Source: Vreelandella piezotolerans (GTDB lineage: Bacteria > Pseudomonadota > Gammaproteobacteria > Pseudomonadales > Halomonadaceae). Taken from it: a stretch of DNA of 64,000 nt. Location: assembly GCF_012427705.1 (NCBI RefSeq), contig NZ_CP048602.1, positions 868,001 through 932,000 of the forward strand, in the 5' to 3' direction. The notes below the pieces were generated by a model. That model did no database searches and was not told where the DNA came from. It saw nothing but the letters and a program-made list of their open reading frames with translations. This document shows positions 18,410 through 27,219 of this stretch, one piece after another (position 1 is the first letter of the stretch; every line of letters begins with the position of its first letter). Position numbers and translations under genes: made by a program.

Positions 18410-18742
18410 AGGAGTACCTCAGTGGTTCGTAAAGCGGACTCCGCATTCGTCGACGAGGTGCCGATAGGCGTATGGATAGTAGCTTGCCATTCAAGGGTCG
18501 GCAAGCTTTAAGAAGATCGGCACAATTACCCCCATAATTGCGCTTTTTATCAATATGCGCTACACCCTTGCGTTTCAGTAAGTTAGGCATCTCCCAATGA
18601 ATCGGAGTAATGACCCTGCGTCAGCGCCGCCATATTTTTCATCAAACGCTCACTTTAACTCGTTAGACGCCTTATAATTTATCAACATCATTGATATTGA
18701 CTATCACTCAACCCACCCTCGCCAATGAACAAGGATGCCCCT
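18410..18742. other. Divergent intergenic region, 333 bases
   Basis: This gap separates the rlpA-like gene from the PPC-repeat gene and should hold both promoters. A TATAAT-like hexamer lies at 18673-18678 but I see no convincing -35 at the right distance. No open frame with a ribosome-binding site is seen. Confidence 0.4.
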
Positions 18743-20185
18743 ATGGCTAAGTCTTCTTCACTGACTCTTTTGGTTGTGGCGGTCGGCGGCGCTGCCGTTG
18801 GTTACTTCGCCGCGCAAACGTTGCCCAGCGTGACCCCCTCGTCAGAAGAGCCCGACGCAGACACCACTACCGAACAGGAAGCGATGCCTGCGGCCCTTCA
18901 AGGCCTGGACTATCTCACCTTGGGTGAGCGCTCGCGGGGCGAAATCACCTCCGCCAGCGAGCTCAATGGCAAAGATGGCAGCCGCTTTACGCGTTATGCC
19001 ATTTCATTGGAGGAAGAGGCACTGGTCGAGGTATCGTTGAGCGGTGCGCTACAAGGCACGGTAGCGCTATATGACGATCAGCTCCAGCTATTGGCTAACG
19101 CAGAGACGGTGCGTCATCGTATCGAAGAGGGTGGCGATTACATCGTCGTCGTAAGCGGTGCCGATGCTCATAGCTATGGTCCGTTCAACGTCAGCAGCCG
19201 TACCATCGAGCTGAGCGATGCGGATAGCATGACCGTGGGCACCCCCGTCGACAGTTGGCTCGATGCCACCGAGCGCGAGATCACACTGACTATCGAAGAA
19301 GCGGGCATGTACCAAATCGAGATGCGCGCGGATGACTTCGATGCGTACCTCGAGCTGGAAGGCCCCAACGGTTACTATCGCGAAGATGACGACAGCGCCG
19401 GTAATTTGAACGCACGCATTACCGATTTTCTCGCCCCGGGTGAGTACACCCTGACCGCACGCTCGGCCTATGGTGACGGCAATGGCCTGTTCACCTTGGC
19501 GGCCGACCCCCGCGAACTGCCGGATGACGGAGAGCTACGTAACGACGGTACCGTCGTGCCCAACGAGACGCTAAGCGGTTGGTTCAGTGGCCAAGACCTA
19601 ACGTACGACTTAGAAATCGACGAAGCGGGCATGTATCAAATCGATATGAGCTCCAGCGATGTAGACGCTTATTTGATACTCGAAGGCCCCAACGGTTACT
19701 TCCGCGAAGATGATGACAGCGCCGGTAACTTGGATGCGCGCATTGCAGATTTCCTAGCGCCGGGCTCTTACCAGCTAACCGCGCGCACGGCCTATGGCAC
19801 CGACAGTGGACTTTTCACCCTGGCCATCGAACCCCGCGAACTACCGAACGGCGTCGAGCTGCGTAACGACGGCGCGATCACGCCAGACGAAACGCTCAAC
19901 GGCTGGTACAGCGGTGAAGCGTTGACCTACCAGCTCACGCTAGAGGAGAGCTCGCTGGTCACGCTGACCATGACGTCCAACGATTTCGATACGTACCTCG
20001 AGCTGTATGGCGAAGGCGTGTCCTATACTGATGACGACAGCGGCGGTGGCACCAATGCTCGCCTGGAGCAGGCGCTACTGCCTGGTACTTACACGGTGAG
20101 CGCACGTGGCTTCAGTGCAAGCGGCAGTGGGATGTTCGAACTGCAGGTGGAGACAGAGCCCACCGAAATGCAGCCGGACACCTAA
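18743..20185 (+). CDS. Exported or membrane-anchored protein with tandem PPC-like domains
   Basis: A 480-residue protein of unknown function. One N-terminal hydrophobic segment (LTLLVVAVGGAAVGYFAA) is a signal or anchor, followed by an acidic linker (SSEEPDADTTTEQE). The rest is four beta-rich units of about 105 residues. The last three are clear repeats containing MYQIEMRADDFDAYLELEG, then REDDDSAGNLNARITDFLAPG and YTLTAR. This D-x-Y-L-x-L ... DDDS ... L.PG.Y pattern is that of bacterial pre-peptidase C-terminal (PPC) domains, which attach to secreted peptidases; no peptidase is present here. I take the second ATG (18743) because AGGA lies 7 bases upstream, while the ATG at 18725 has none. 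The protein is strongly acidic, as expected for a halophile. Confidence 0.75.
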   Translation: MAKSSSLTLLVVAVGGAAVGYFAAQTLPSVTPSSEEPDADTTTEQEAMPAALQGLDYLTLGERSRGEITSASELNGKDGSRFTRYAISLEEEALVEVSLSGALQGTVALYDDQLQLLANAETVRHRIEEGGDYIVVVSGADAHSYGPFNVSSRTIELSDADSMTVGTPVDSWLDATEREITLTIEEAGMYQIEMRADDFDAYLELEGPNGYYREDDDSAGNLNARITDFLAPGEYTLTARSAYGDGNGLFTLAADPRELPDDGELRNDGTVVPNETLSGWFSGQDLTYDLEIDEAGMYQIDMSSSDVDAYLILEGPNGYFREDDDSAGNLDARIADFLAPGSYQLTARTAYGTDSGLFTLAIEPRELPNGVELRNDGAITPDETLNGWYSGEALTYQLTLEESSLVTLTMTSNDFDTYLELYGEGVSYTDDDSGGGTNARLEQALLPGTYTVSARGFSASGSGMFELQVETEPTEMQPDT

Positions 20186-20213
20186 GAATCGCCCACGCGT
20201 GACGGTGTTTCCA

Positions 20214-20245
20214 ACAGCGCCCCTGCCATACTGCAGGGGCGCTGC
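20214..20245 (+). terminator. Terminator-like hairpin after the PPC-repeat gene
   Basis: CAGCGCCCCTG (20215-20225) pairs perfectly with CAGGGGCGCTG (20234-20244). The T tract is weak (CCGTTCT). Confidence 0.6.
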
Positions 20246-20301
20246 CGTTCTACCACGACCCGCTCGCCTTATCAGGAAGCATGATCCACAAGGAGGTTAT
20301 G

Positions 20302-21090
20302 ATGTTACGCACGTTCAAAACGCTAGGTGCAGGGCTATCACTCGCCGGAACGCTATTACTAGGTGGCTGTTTGGCCGCTGATAAGCCTCCCCGCGAGCCG
20401 ATTGCCTTGGCCTCGCTGGCCGTGGAAAAACAGTACGTGGCGCCAAGTTGCCAGGCCGAGCAGTGCTCGACGGTGACTGTCTCGGCACTGACGTTTCCTC
20501 AATCGTCCACACTGAGTGACGCCTTACGAACACGCTTGCTCACTCTAGGCATGCCCATTAGCGACGAGGAAGCGGCGCAGCCTGCACAGAGCTGGGACGA
20601 GTACGCCGATCGTTTCTTGGCCATGGCGGCGGAAGATAATCGTGTTGCGCCAGGCCACATGACCAGCGAGGCATTGTTGGAAGCGTCGGTCTACGCGCGT
20701 CACCACGATCTACTAGTGATCGAGCTGAACAGCTATGTGTACCACGCAGGTCAGGCTCATGGACTGCCGCTGACGGACTATATGGTCATTGATGAGCGCG
20801 AACATCGTGTCGTCGAGCCCGACGAGATGCTGATAGAGGGGCAAGCGGCTGCTTTCGATGCGCTGTTGAAAGAGGCACATCGGCGCTGGATCACCGAGGC
20901 GGGCTTCGATGAGCAGTTTGCCGTTGACTGGCCGCTTAGCCAGAGCCGCAACATTGCGCCGCTGGAGGATCGCTGGGAAGTGACCTACAACGTCTATGAG
21001 ATTGCGCCTTATGCGGTGGGCCAACCCACGCTCACCCTCCCTCTTGATGCGTTGGCGGGGATAGCCAAGCCCCGCTACCTAGGGCAATGA
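20302..21090 (+). CDS. Lipoprotein with a DUF3298/RsiV-like domain
   Basis: A 262-residue lipoprotein with the lipobox LLLGGC near residue 22, followed by AADKPP, so it is probably sorted to the outer membrane. The C-terminal part (YVYHAGQAHGLPLTDYMVIDE, then the region around ALLKEAHRRW) resembles the DUF3298 domain found in RsiV anti-sigma factors and many lipoproteins. A GQAHG motif is typical of that fold. Its function is unknown. AAGGAGG lies upstream of two adjacent ATGs; I choose the second (20302) for its 5-base spacing. It is a separate unit, bounded by hairpins on both sides. Confidence 0.7.
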   Translation: MLRTFKTLGAGLSLAGTLLLGGCLAADKPPREPIALASLAVEKQYVAPSCQAEQCSTVTVSALTFPQSSTLSDALRTRLLTLGMPISDEEAAQPAQSWDEYADRFLAMAAEDNRVAPGHMTSEALLEASVYARHHDLLVIELNSYVYHAGQAHGLPLTDYMVIDEREHRVVEPDEMLIEGQAAAFDALLKEAHRRWITEAGFDEQFAVDWPLSQSRNIAPLEDRWEVTYNVYEIAPYAVGQPTLTLPLDALAGIAKPRYLGQ

Positions 21091-21152
21091 CGCGAATCGA
21101 GCAATCGCACCTAATGGCTTAAAACAAATCGCCGATGATCGGCTACGCTGAG

Positions 21153-21193
21153 AAGCAGCGGCCCGCATGAGACGTGCTGGTCGCTGCTTTTTT
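21153..21193 (+). terminator. Intrinsic terminator after the lipoprotein gene
   Basis: AAGCAGCG (21153-21160) pairs with CGCTGCTT (21182-21189) and is followed by TTTTTATT. The loop is long (21 bases), so strength is moderate. Confidence 0.65.
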
Positions 21194-21228
21194 ATTCTTC
21201 CACGTAGATCGATAGGCATGGACCGCTT

Positions 21229-21708
21229 ATGACACTCGATACGCAAGCCGCTCGGCAGGTGCAGCTACTGGTCGTTGACCCAAAGGGGCATTTGCTGCTC
21301 AAACGCGATGAGTCGCTTGACCATTGGACGCCATTGGGCAGCGCATTAGCACACGATGATGATTATCCAGCCGCAGCGATACGCCTGCTTTATGCAGATG
21401 TCGGGCTTGTCTGTCCTTTAGGTCCATTACTTCGTCAGCGCCGACAAACCGATAGCGCAGGCCAGCCCTTCGAGGAGCGCTTTTTCCTTGTGCGCTGCCC
21501 CGACACTCAGCCGACCCCCCACAGAAGCCTTCAAGGCACGCGGTTATTGGCCCACGGCGGCGGCACTGCGCCTGGTTTTGCATGGTGGTCGCTCGCGCAG
21601 ATGCAGAGCGCCGAACAGGAGGCCTTTTCGCCCTCCTGGTTGCCCGAGCTACTGGCCAGCGTGCTGTTTAGCGAGATGATGATGCCCACCTCAGCGGCCC
21701 GCCTTTAA
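21229..21708 (+). CDS. Nudix-fold protein with a degenerate Nudix box
   Basis: A 159-residue protein with the Nudix layout: a first strand QVQLLVVDPKGHLLLKRDE, a region HWTPLGSALAHDDDYPAAAIRL at the Nudix-box position, and ERFFLVR after it. The consensus GX5EX7REUXEEXGU is broken: the REUXEE core reads RLLYAD, so the metal-binding glutamates are missing and hydrolase activity is doubtful. It may be a ligand-binding or vestigial protein. Its 3' end overlaps the convergent DMT transporter gene by 18 bases. The start has only a weak ribosome-binding site (AGG 11 bases upstream). Confidence 0.65.
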   Translation: MTLDTQAARQVQLLVVDPKGHLLLKRDESLDHWTPLGSALAHDDDYPAAAIRLLYADVGLVCPLGPLLRQRRQTDSAGQPFEERFFLVRCPDTQPTPHRSLQGTRLLAHGGGTAPGFAWWSLAQMQSAEQEAFSPSWLPELLASVLFSEMMMPTSAARL

Positions 21709-22569
21709 GCAGCCCACTACCACCAGTAGCGCGGCGGTGGGAAGCCGCCAGTCAAGCACGCTCATGCCGGCCAAGACCAGCAGCAGCGCTGCCAGAATGG
21801 GCACGCCGTAAGCCAAGCTGCCCACGAGGCTAGCCTGACCAAAGCGCAGCGCTTTGTCCCACGCCACCATGGCGATGCCGTAGGGCCCCAAGCCCAACGC
21901 GATACCGGCCACCAACGCTTCACCACGGGGAAGCGCAACGCCGCCCTCGAGCCAGACACTCCCAAGACAGGTGAAGGCGCAGGCTATTAGCAGCAACCGC
22001 GGCAGTAGCGGCGTCAATGCGATGGGAGCCGCTTGACCCAGCCATGAGTAGAGTGCCCAGCAGCACGCCGCAAGCAAGGCCAACCCATAGCCCCAAGCCA
22101 CACCGCCGAAGCCGCCGTTGAACGCCTGGGGCAGCAGCAATATAGCCGCGCCCGAAAAAGCAATCAGCGCCCCGGCCACACTGGCCCAATGCAATCGGCC
22201 CCAGCGGCTCCACTGGCTCAACAAGACGAACAGTACAGGCCATGTATAGGTGATCAGCGCCGCCTCTGCGGCGGGAGCAAGACGCATACCAATGAAGTAG
22301 CTACTGACGGCGCCTACGATCAGCAGCGGAATACCTAGCCAAACGCCCAGCGTCCAGCTCAGCGCGCAGCGGGCCATCGGCACGCGGCGACTCAGCGGGA
22401 GAGTCGCCAGTGCGCCTGCCAACAGTGTCAGCGCGGTTAGCTGAAGGGGTGCGGTGGCACGGGCAAGCTCCGCCATCAGGGGTGCCATGCTCCATAATGT
22501 GACGGCCACCAGGGCCGCACCGATACTGTAGGACGGGGATTGCAAAATCGATGAGTGACGGGTCTGCAT
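21691..22569 (-). CDS. DMT superfamily (EamA) transporter
   Basis: A 292-residue inner-membrane protein with about ten hydrophobic helices arranged as two EamA halves (first half beginning SIGAALVAVTLWSMAPLMAEL, second half beginning VAWGYGLALLAACCWALYSW). Members export amino acids or metabolites; the substrate is unknown. I start at 22569 (MQTRHSSIL), with AAGGAG 8 bases upstream; a longer frame begins at 22596. It is divergent from a LysR regulator gene across 134 bases, so that regulator is its likely controller. Confidence 0.85.
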   Translation of the reverse strand: MQTRHSSILQSPSYSIGAALVAVTLWSMAPLMAELARATAPLQLTALTLLAGALATLPLSRRVPMARCALSWTLGVWLGIPLLIVGAVSSYFIGMRLAPAAEAALITYTWPVLFVLLSQWSRWGRLHWASVAGALIAFSGAAILLLPQAFNGGFGGVAWGYGLALLAACCWALYSWLGQAAPIALTPLLPRLLLIACAFTCLGSVWLEGGVALPRGEALVAGIALGLGPYGIAMVAWDKALRFGQASLVGSLAYGVPILAALLLVLAGMSVLDWRLPTAALLVVVGCLKAGR

Positions 22570-22703
22570 CGCGCGTCTCCTTGTGTGTTGACTCACCCTG
22601 GTGGCAGCGAGCCTTGAAATACCTTCATGACGCGCAGCATACTCATCACAAACACATCAAGATAACGATCTTTTTTGATCGATAACATCGACAATGGTGA
22701 TAT

Positions 22704-23576
22704 ATGAGGGCGCCTACCTTTGACCTAACGCTGTTGAGAACGCTGGTGGCCATTGCAGATACCGGCAGCGTTACTGCTGCGGCCAAACGGCTGGCGTATA
22801 CGCAGTCCACCGTCAGCATGCAGCTACAGCGGTTGGAGGCGCAGTTGACGGTCAGCTTGCATGAACGAGAAGGGCGGCGGCTGCGCTTTACCCCAGAAGG
22901 AGAGCGTCTGCTAGCCCATGCGCGAAAACTGCTCGCCCTCAATGATGACGCCTGGAGCGATATGCAGGCCCGCCAGATTACCGGCGATCTTACGCTGGGC
23001 ATTCCTGAGGATTACGCCTCGCTGCTGCCGTCGGTATTCGCGTATTTTCATCAGCTCTACCCGGCCGTGGGGCTGACGGTTCAGTGTGGGACCAGCGCGC
23101 ATTTGGTCGAACAGGTGAAAGCGTCGGCGCTGGATTTGGCGCTGGTGACGCGCCAGCGGCACTCGCCCGGGGGCGATGTGATTCGCCGTGAGCCGCTGGT
23201 CTGGGCGGTGGGGGTGCATCAACAGCCCTCCATGAGTGATCCTATTCCACTGGCGCTTTACACTCCAGGCGCGGATGTATTTCGCGAAGTGGCCGAGCAG
23301 GCGCTGCAAGCCGCCGGGCGAGATTGGCGAGTGGCTTATACGAGCCAATCCATGGCGGGGCTAGCGCCGATTGTCACGGCAGGGCTGGCGGTAGTGGTGG
23401 TCACGCGCAGCATGCTCACGCCTATGCTGCGCCCGCTGGATGAGAGCAGCGGGTTGCCTGCACTGCCGATGATCGAGCTGGCGCTCCACCGGGCACCTCA
23501 CCGGCCTTCCGAGCCCGCTCGTCGGCTTGGAGAATTGATCCGCGAACAGCTAGCGGCTTCCAGCGAAGCGTTATAA
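22704..23576 (+). CDS. LysR-type transcriptional regulator
   Basis: A 290-residue LTTR. The winged HTH is clear (FDLTLLRTLVAIADTGSVTA, AAKRLAYTQSTVSMQLQRLE, RFTPEGERLLAHARKLL) and the effector domain follows (GDLTLGIPEDYAS, then two alpha/beta lobes). The HTH is of the LrhA/PecT type (FDL..LRTLVAI.D.GS). It is divergent from the DMT transporter; the intergenic DNA has a partly palindromic AT-rich stretch (GATCTTTTTTGATC around 22668-22681) that could be the binding site. The ribosome-binding site is weak (GGTG). The effector is unknown. Confidence 0.88.
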   Translation: MRAPTFDLTLLRTLVAIADTGSVTAAAKRLAYTQSTVSMQLQRLEAQLTVSLHEREGRRLRFTPEGERLLAHARKLLALNDDAWSDMQARQITGDLTLGIPEDYASLLPSVFAYFHQLYPAVGLTVQCGTSAHLVEQVKASALDLALVTRQRHSPGGDVIRREPLVWAVGVHQQPSMSDPIPLALYTPGADVFREVAEQALQAAGRDWRVAYTSQSMAGLAPIVTAGLAVVVVTRSMLTPMLRPLDESSGLPALPMIELALHRAPHRPSEPARRLGELIREQLAASSEAL

Positions 23577-23664
23577 GGTAAACCGCTGGCTAATCATTAT
23601 TTTTCTAACGGGTCGACGTTGCACTATGCTGACGGTGACGACATGGCTGGGCAGGGAGTCTTGA

Positions 23665-24222
23665 ATGCACGAGTTAGATCACTACATCTATCCACACCGG
23701 GTGCTGCACTGGCTGGTGGCACTGGCGGTGCTGCTCTCGCTGGCGAGCGGCCTGACACTGGGGTTTTTGGGCTATGAACGCACCTTGGCGCTGGTCGGGA
23801 ATACGCTGACCAACATGCTCTATACCAGCCATAAGACGCTGGGAGTAGCGATTCTGCTGCTGATGACGCTTCGCATCATCACGCGGGTCGCCTTCGTGGT
23901 GCCGGACCATGACCCGCCTTTGAACGCTTTCGAGCGTGTCCTCAGTACCAGCGTTCATCACTTGCTTTACGCGGGGCTGGTAGCGATGCCGTTGATCGGC
24001 TGGGCCGCCACGGCAACGGGCGGTTTTCCCGTGGAGTTCTTTCACTGGCATTTGCCGGGACTGCTAGGCAAGAACGAAGCACTCTCAGACACCCTCTTCA
24101 TGTGGCACGAGCGTTTGGGGTGGGCACTGGTCGTATTGATCACACTGCACGTGGCGGGTGCGCTATTTCATTGGCGAATCAAGCGCGATAACGTCATGAA
24201 GCGCATGAGCCTGTTTGATTGA
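23665..24222 (+). CDS. Cytochrome b561 family membrane protein
   Basis: A 185-residue four-helix membrane protein. Histidines that could bind two b haems are in helix 1 (YPHRVLHWLVALAVL), helix 2 (SHKTLGVAILLLMTLRI), helix 3 (HHLLYAGLVAMPLIGW) and helix 4 (WHERLGWALVVLITLHVAGAL). Bacterial members pass electrons from the quinone pool to periplasmic partners or oxygen species. AGGGAG lies 7 bases before the ATG. No partner gene is adjacent; the next gene is convergent after 20 bases. A second, diverged cytochrome b gene lies at 30602-31171. Confidence 0.88.
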   Translation: MHELDHYIYPHRVLHWLVALAVLLSLASGLTLGFLGYERTLALVGNTLTNMLYTSHKTLGVAILLLMTLRIITRVAFVVPDHDPPLNAFERVLSTSVHHLLYAGLVAMPLIGWAATATGGFPVEFFHWHLPGLLGKNEALSDTLFMWHERLGWALVVLITLHVAGALFHWRIKRDNVMKRMSLFD

Positions 24223-24242
24223 ATGCCCCATCCCTGCAAATG

Positions 24243-26036
24243 TCACGCTGAACCGTAGCCATAAAAACGCTTGGTTTGGCGTGATTTTTGGGCATACATC
24301 TGACGATCGGCCTCTTTGAGCAGTTGGGCGAAAGTGGCGTTGCCGTCGCGGCTAAGAGTGACGCCGATGCTGATCCCTACGTGGATCATGGTTCCGCAGG
24401 GTAGTTTGATGGGGTCGCTCAGGGCTTGAGTGATGCGGCTGCAGATGTCCTCCAGCAAGCTGGGGTGTTGAATTTGCTCCAGCAGCAAAATGAATTCGTC
24501 GCCACCAAAGCGAGCACAGTGATCTCCCTCGCGTGCAATATGTTCTAACCGTTTGGCTACTTGCTGAAGCACGAAATCCCCTGCCTCATGCCCATACTGG
24601 TCATTGATCGGTTTGAAGCGATCCAAGTCGCACATGATGAGCGCGAGCGGTTCCCCGTGAGTATGGCTACGCGCCAGGGCAGCATCGGCATGCCGAACTA
24701 AGCCGTGCCGGTTGAGTAGCCCTGTCAGCATGTCGTAATTGGCGAGCTTCTCTAGTGCTTCGGTCCGAGTCGCCACTTTGGCTTCTAAAATGGCCTCTTG
24801 TTTTTTCAGCATCGCCACGGTATCGGTTTGCGCTTGCTCTTTTTGCCTCTTCAATTTATTGAAACGTGCCGCCAAGGCAAAGGAGAGCAGCAACATTTCG
24901 ATGGCGGAGCCAATCTGAATGCCGTGGAGCGTGACGAAGTTGGCGGGCAATATACTCATATTACGCAGTGCAAACACGGCTGCGCCGAGTAAAAAGATCG
25001 ACCATGCCACAACGAATAGGCGAGCACTGGGGACGCGTCGCCATGAGCAATAGAGTCCGCAAACCAGTAGTAGTAGGGCAGCCGTAAAGCCTGCGATATC
25101 CATCAATATCAGCGCCGGTTGGATAGGGATGACGAATACCGTGATGAGCACCCCCCAGCACACAAAGCGAAATCGCGTGAGCGTCCGGTGCCAACGTGGG
25201 CTATAACGCCACGTATTCAAAAAACTTTGGGCAAACAGCGTGGCCATAGCCGAAGCAAACGTAAACCCAATGGCTACGAGCCGGGCAGTCTGCTCACCAA
25301 GAAAGCTCCAGAAAATCAGCGTCCCCAAACCGTTGAAGGTCAAAATCGCCAACGTGAAGCCGAAGGCAAACAGCGAGTAGTAGAGAAAGACGCGTTCTTT
25401 GAGGCCAAAGAAAAGCAAAAAGTTATACAGCCCCAACGCAAGCAACATGCCGAAGTACGTGGCGAGCCAAAAATTGTGGCGGTCGTTTTGGGCGTAGAAC
25501 GCTTCGGGCGTCATGACGCTGTAATTCAATACTTTGCTACCGACAGCCGAGACTTGACTATACAGCGTGACGGTTTCGTCGCCTGCTAAGGTCACAGGAA
25601 AAATGGCCTGACGATGAGCGAGGGCGCGCTCTGATAGCGGCAGGGCACTGCCGCTTTGCTGCACGTCGGTAAAGTGCGCCCTCAGCGTATAGAGCGTGAC
25701 GTGATCCAAAAAAGGGTATTCGAACGTGACCAGCCACGTGGCAGGGCGTGGGGAGGGATTATGCAAGCGCGTGGTTAGCCAAGTGTCGCCTTGCGTATAG
25801 CCAAAGTGCAAATCAGATTCACTTGTAACGGGTTGAAAATCGTCCGTGCGGGCTAGCACATCACGCAGCGTCAGTGGGGTATCGGTATGCCAATAGCGGG
25901 TCACGTTATTAAGCGAGTAACGGTCGTGTTCGGGAGACGCCGACAGCGTATCAGCAGCGTTGACCTGACTGCCTGCAATGAGTAAGAGCGTAAGAAAAGT
26001 GGCAAATAGGCGCTTCAAACAACCGTTAGCATCCAT
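24243..26036 (-). CDS. Diguanylate cyclase with 7TMR-DISM sensor
   Basis: A 597-residue membrane sensor that makes cyclic di-GMP. It has a signal peptide (LLLIAGSQVNAA), a periplasmic 7TMR-DISM extracellular domain (residues about 40-180), seven membrane helices (about 185-395), a short coiled coil (KKQEAILEAKVATRTEALEKL) and a GGDEF domain. The active site is intact (ARFGGDEFILLL), and an RxxD inhibitory site (REGD) lies exactly five residues before it, so product inhibition is expected. The sensor domain is thought to bind carbohydrate-like or lipid ligands. Its ribosome-binding site is poor. No regulated partner is adjacent. Confidence 0.9.
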   Translation of the reverse strand: MDANGCLKRLFATFLTLLLIAGSQVNAADTLSASPEHDRYSLNNVTRYWHTDTPLTLRDVLARTDDFQPVTSESDLHFGYTQGDTWLTTRLHNPSPRPATWLVTFEYPFLDHVTLYTLRAHFTDVQQSGSALPLSERALAHRQAIFPVTLAGDETVTLYSQVSAVGSKVLNYSVMTPEAFYAQNDRHNFWLATYFGMLLALGLYNFLLFFGLKERVFLYYSLFAFGFTLAILTFNGLGTLIFWSFLGEQTARLVAIGFTFASAMATLFAQSFLNTWRYSPRWHRTLTRFRFVCWGVLITVFVIPIQPALILMDIAGFTAALLLLVCGLYCSWRRVPSARLFVVAWSIFLLGAAVFALRNMSILPANFVTLHGIQIGSAIEMLLLSFALAARFNKLKRQKEQAQTDTVAMLKKQEAILEAKVATRTEALEKLANYDMLTGLLNRHGLVRHADAALARSHTHGEPLALIMCDLDRFKPINDQYGHEAGDFVLQQVAKRLEHIAREGDHCARFGGDEFILLLEQIQHPSLLEDICSRITQALSDPIKLPCGTMIHVGISIGVTLSRDGNATFAQLLKEADRQMYAQKSRQTKRFYGYGSA

Positions 26037-26196
26037 AGCGTTCGCTTTCTTGATGTTTGTTGTTACTCCGCTCAGGCAACCCTGATCGCTAACGAAAAGG
26101 CGAGATAATGACGCCCCTTCCTATCAAACAGCATGACATCGTTCTAAAAACATTTTGATTGTAGACGCGTTTGTCCCCGAGTAGATGAGAATGATG

Positions 26197-27063
26197 CTAA
26201 AGCGTGAGATGGCTCAGCCTTTCGGTCAGCCGTTGTATCAACTGCCCACTGTGTCGCCAAAAGTGCCAATATAGGGGGACGGTCAATCCATGCCCTGGTG
26301 CAATGCTCACCAACTGACCTGACTGTAGCGACTCGGCGGCCTGCCGCTGGGGAATCATGCCATAGCCAATGCCGGCGGCTGCCAGCCGAACGAAGCCCTC
26401 TGATGAGGGGCATAAATGGTAGGGGAAATATCCCTGATAGCCCCACTGCGCTAAAAACTGATGCTGTAGCTGGTCGTGTGGGCCAAATACGATGGCCGGT
26501 GCGTGTTGAAACGCATTCAGGCTTGGGCCGTCCGGGAAATAGCGTGCCACGTAGGAGGGCGATGCCAACGGCTGATAGTGCATGTCACCGACGTGCAGGC
26601 AGCGAGCGCCGGCGATGGGCTGGGGAGTGGCGCACAGGCAGGCTGCCACGTCGCCATCGCGCAGTCGCTTCAGTCCAACGTCCTGGTCTTCGATGACCAA
26701 GTCCATCAGCACCCCTTCCGACTGACAAATATCCGCCACGGCATCGGCCCACCAAGTCACGACGCTGTCGGCATTGATGGCGATGCGCAGTCGCGGCGCG
26801 GCTTTTTCCAAGGTCGGAAGCGCCTCGTGTAAGTCCCGTTCTAGCAGCTGCACTTGCTGATAATGGGCAAGCAACCGCTGGCCTGCGGGCGTGGGTGCAA
26901 GCGTGGGGTGGCGCACCAGCACCGGCTGGCCCAAGCGGACTTCCAGCGCCTTTATCCGCTGTGAAATGGCCGACTGCGAGAGGCCCATCATGTCGCCTGC
27001 CCGCTCGAAGCCGCCGCACTCCACCACGGTGGCTAGGGCATGCAGTAATTTGTAATCCACCAT
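26197..27063 (-). CDS. argP: LysR-type regulator ArgP (IciA)
   Basis: A 288-residue LTTR resembling E. coli ArgP, which senses lysine and arginine and activates the exporter gene argO. The start MVDYKLLHALATVVECGGFE with the HTH SQSAISQRIKALE, the VLVRHPTLAPTPAGQ junction and the effector-domain segments INADSVVTWW and VIEDQD..L..G.V are typical. A LysE/ArgO-type exporter gene lies about 6.4 kb away (33418), beyond the iron locus, and is a probable target. A GAGAGA element precedes the start. It is divergent from the ABC exporter gene at 27220. Confidence 0.87.
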   Translation of the reverse strand: MVDYKLLHALATVVECGGFERAGDMMGLSQSAISQRIKALEVRLGQPVLVRHPTLAPTPAGQRLLAHYQQVQLLERDLHEALPTLEKAAPRLRIAINADSVVTWWADAVADICQSEGVLMDLVIEDQDVGLKRLRDGDVAACLCATPQPIAGARCLHVGDMHYQPLASPSYVARYFPDGPSLNAFQHAPAIVFGPHDQLQHQFLAQWGYQGYFPYHLCPSSEGFVRLAAAGIGYGMIPQRQAAESLQSGQLVSIAPGHGLTVPLYWHFWRHSGQLIQRLTERLSHLTL

Positions 27064-27219
27064 GGCGTTCTCTCAGTGGTTGGCTAGGGCAGTTAAGCAA
27101 CACTGCCGCGATGAGTAAAGGCGCGTGAGCCAAACTGCGTAAATGAAAATCAGTCTCTTTGTTTGACTTGGCAGAGAAGTGCGTCACAATTCGCCGCCTG
27201 TGCGTAAAGGGGATGGGGT

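Noticed and set aside
26585..27187. A 200-codon minus-strand frame overlapping argP
   Set aside because: It is in another frame of a clear LysR gene and its composition (many Arg, Pro, His) is that of a shadow frame.
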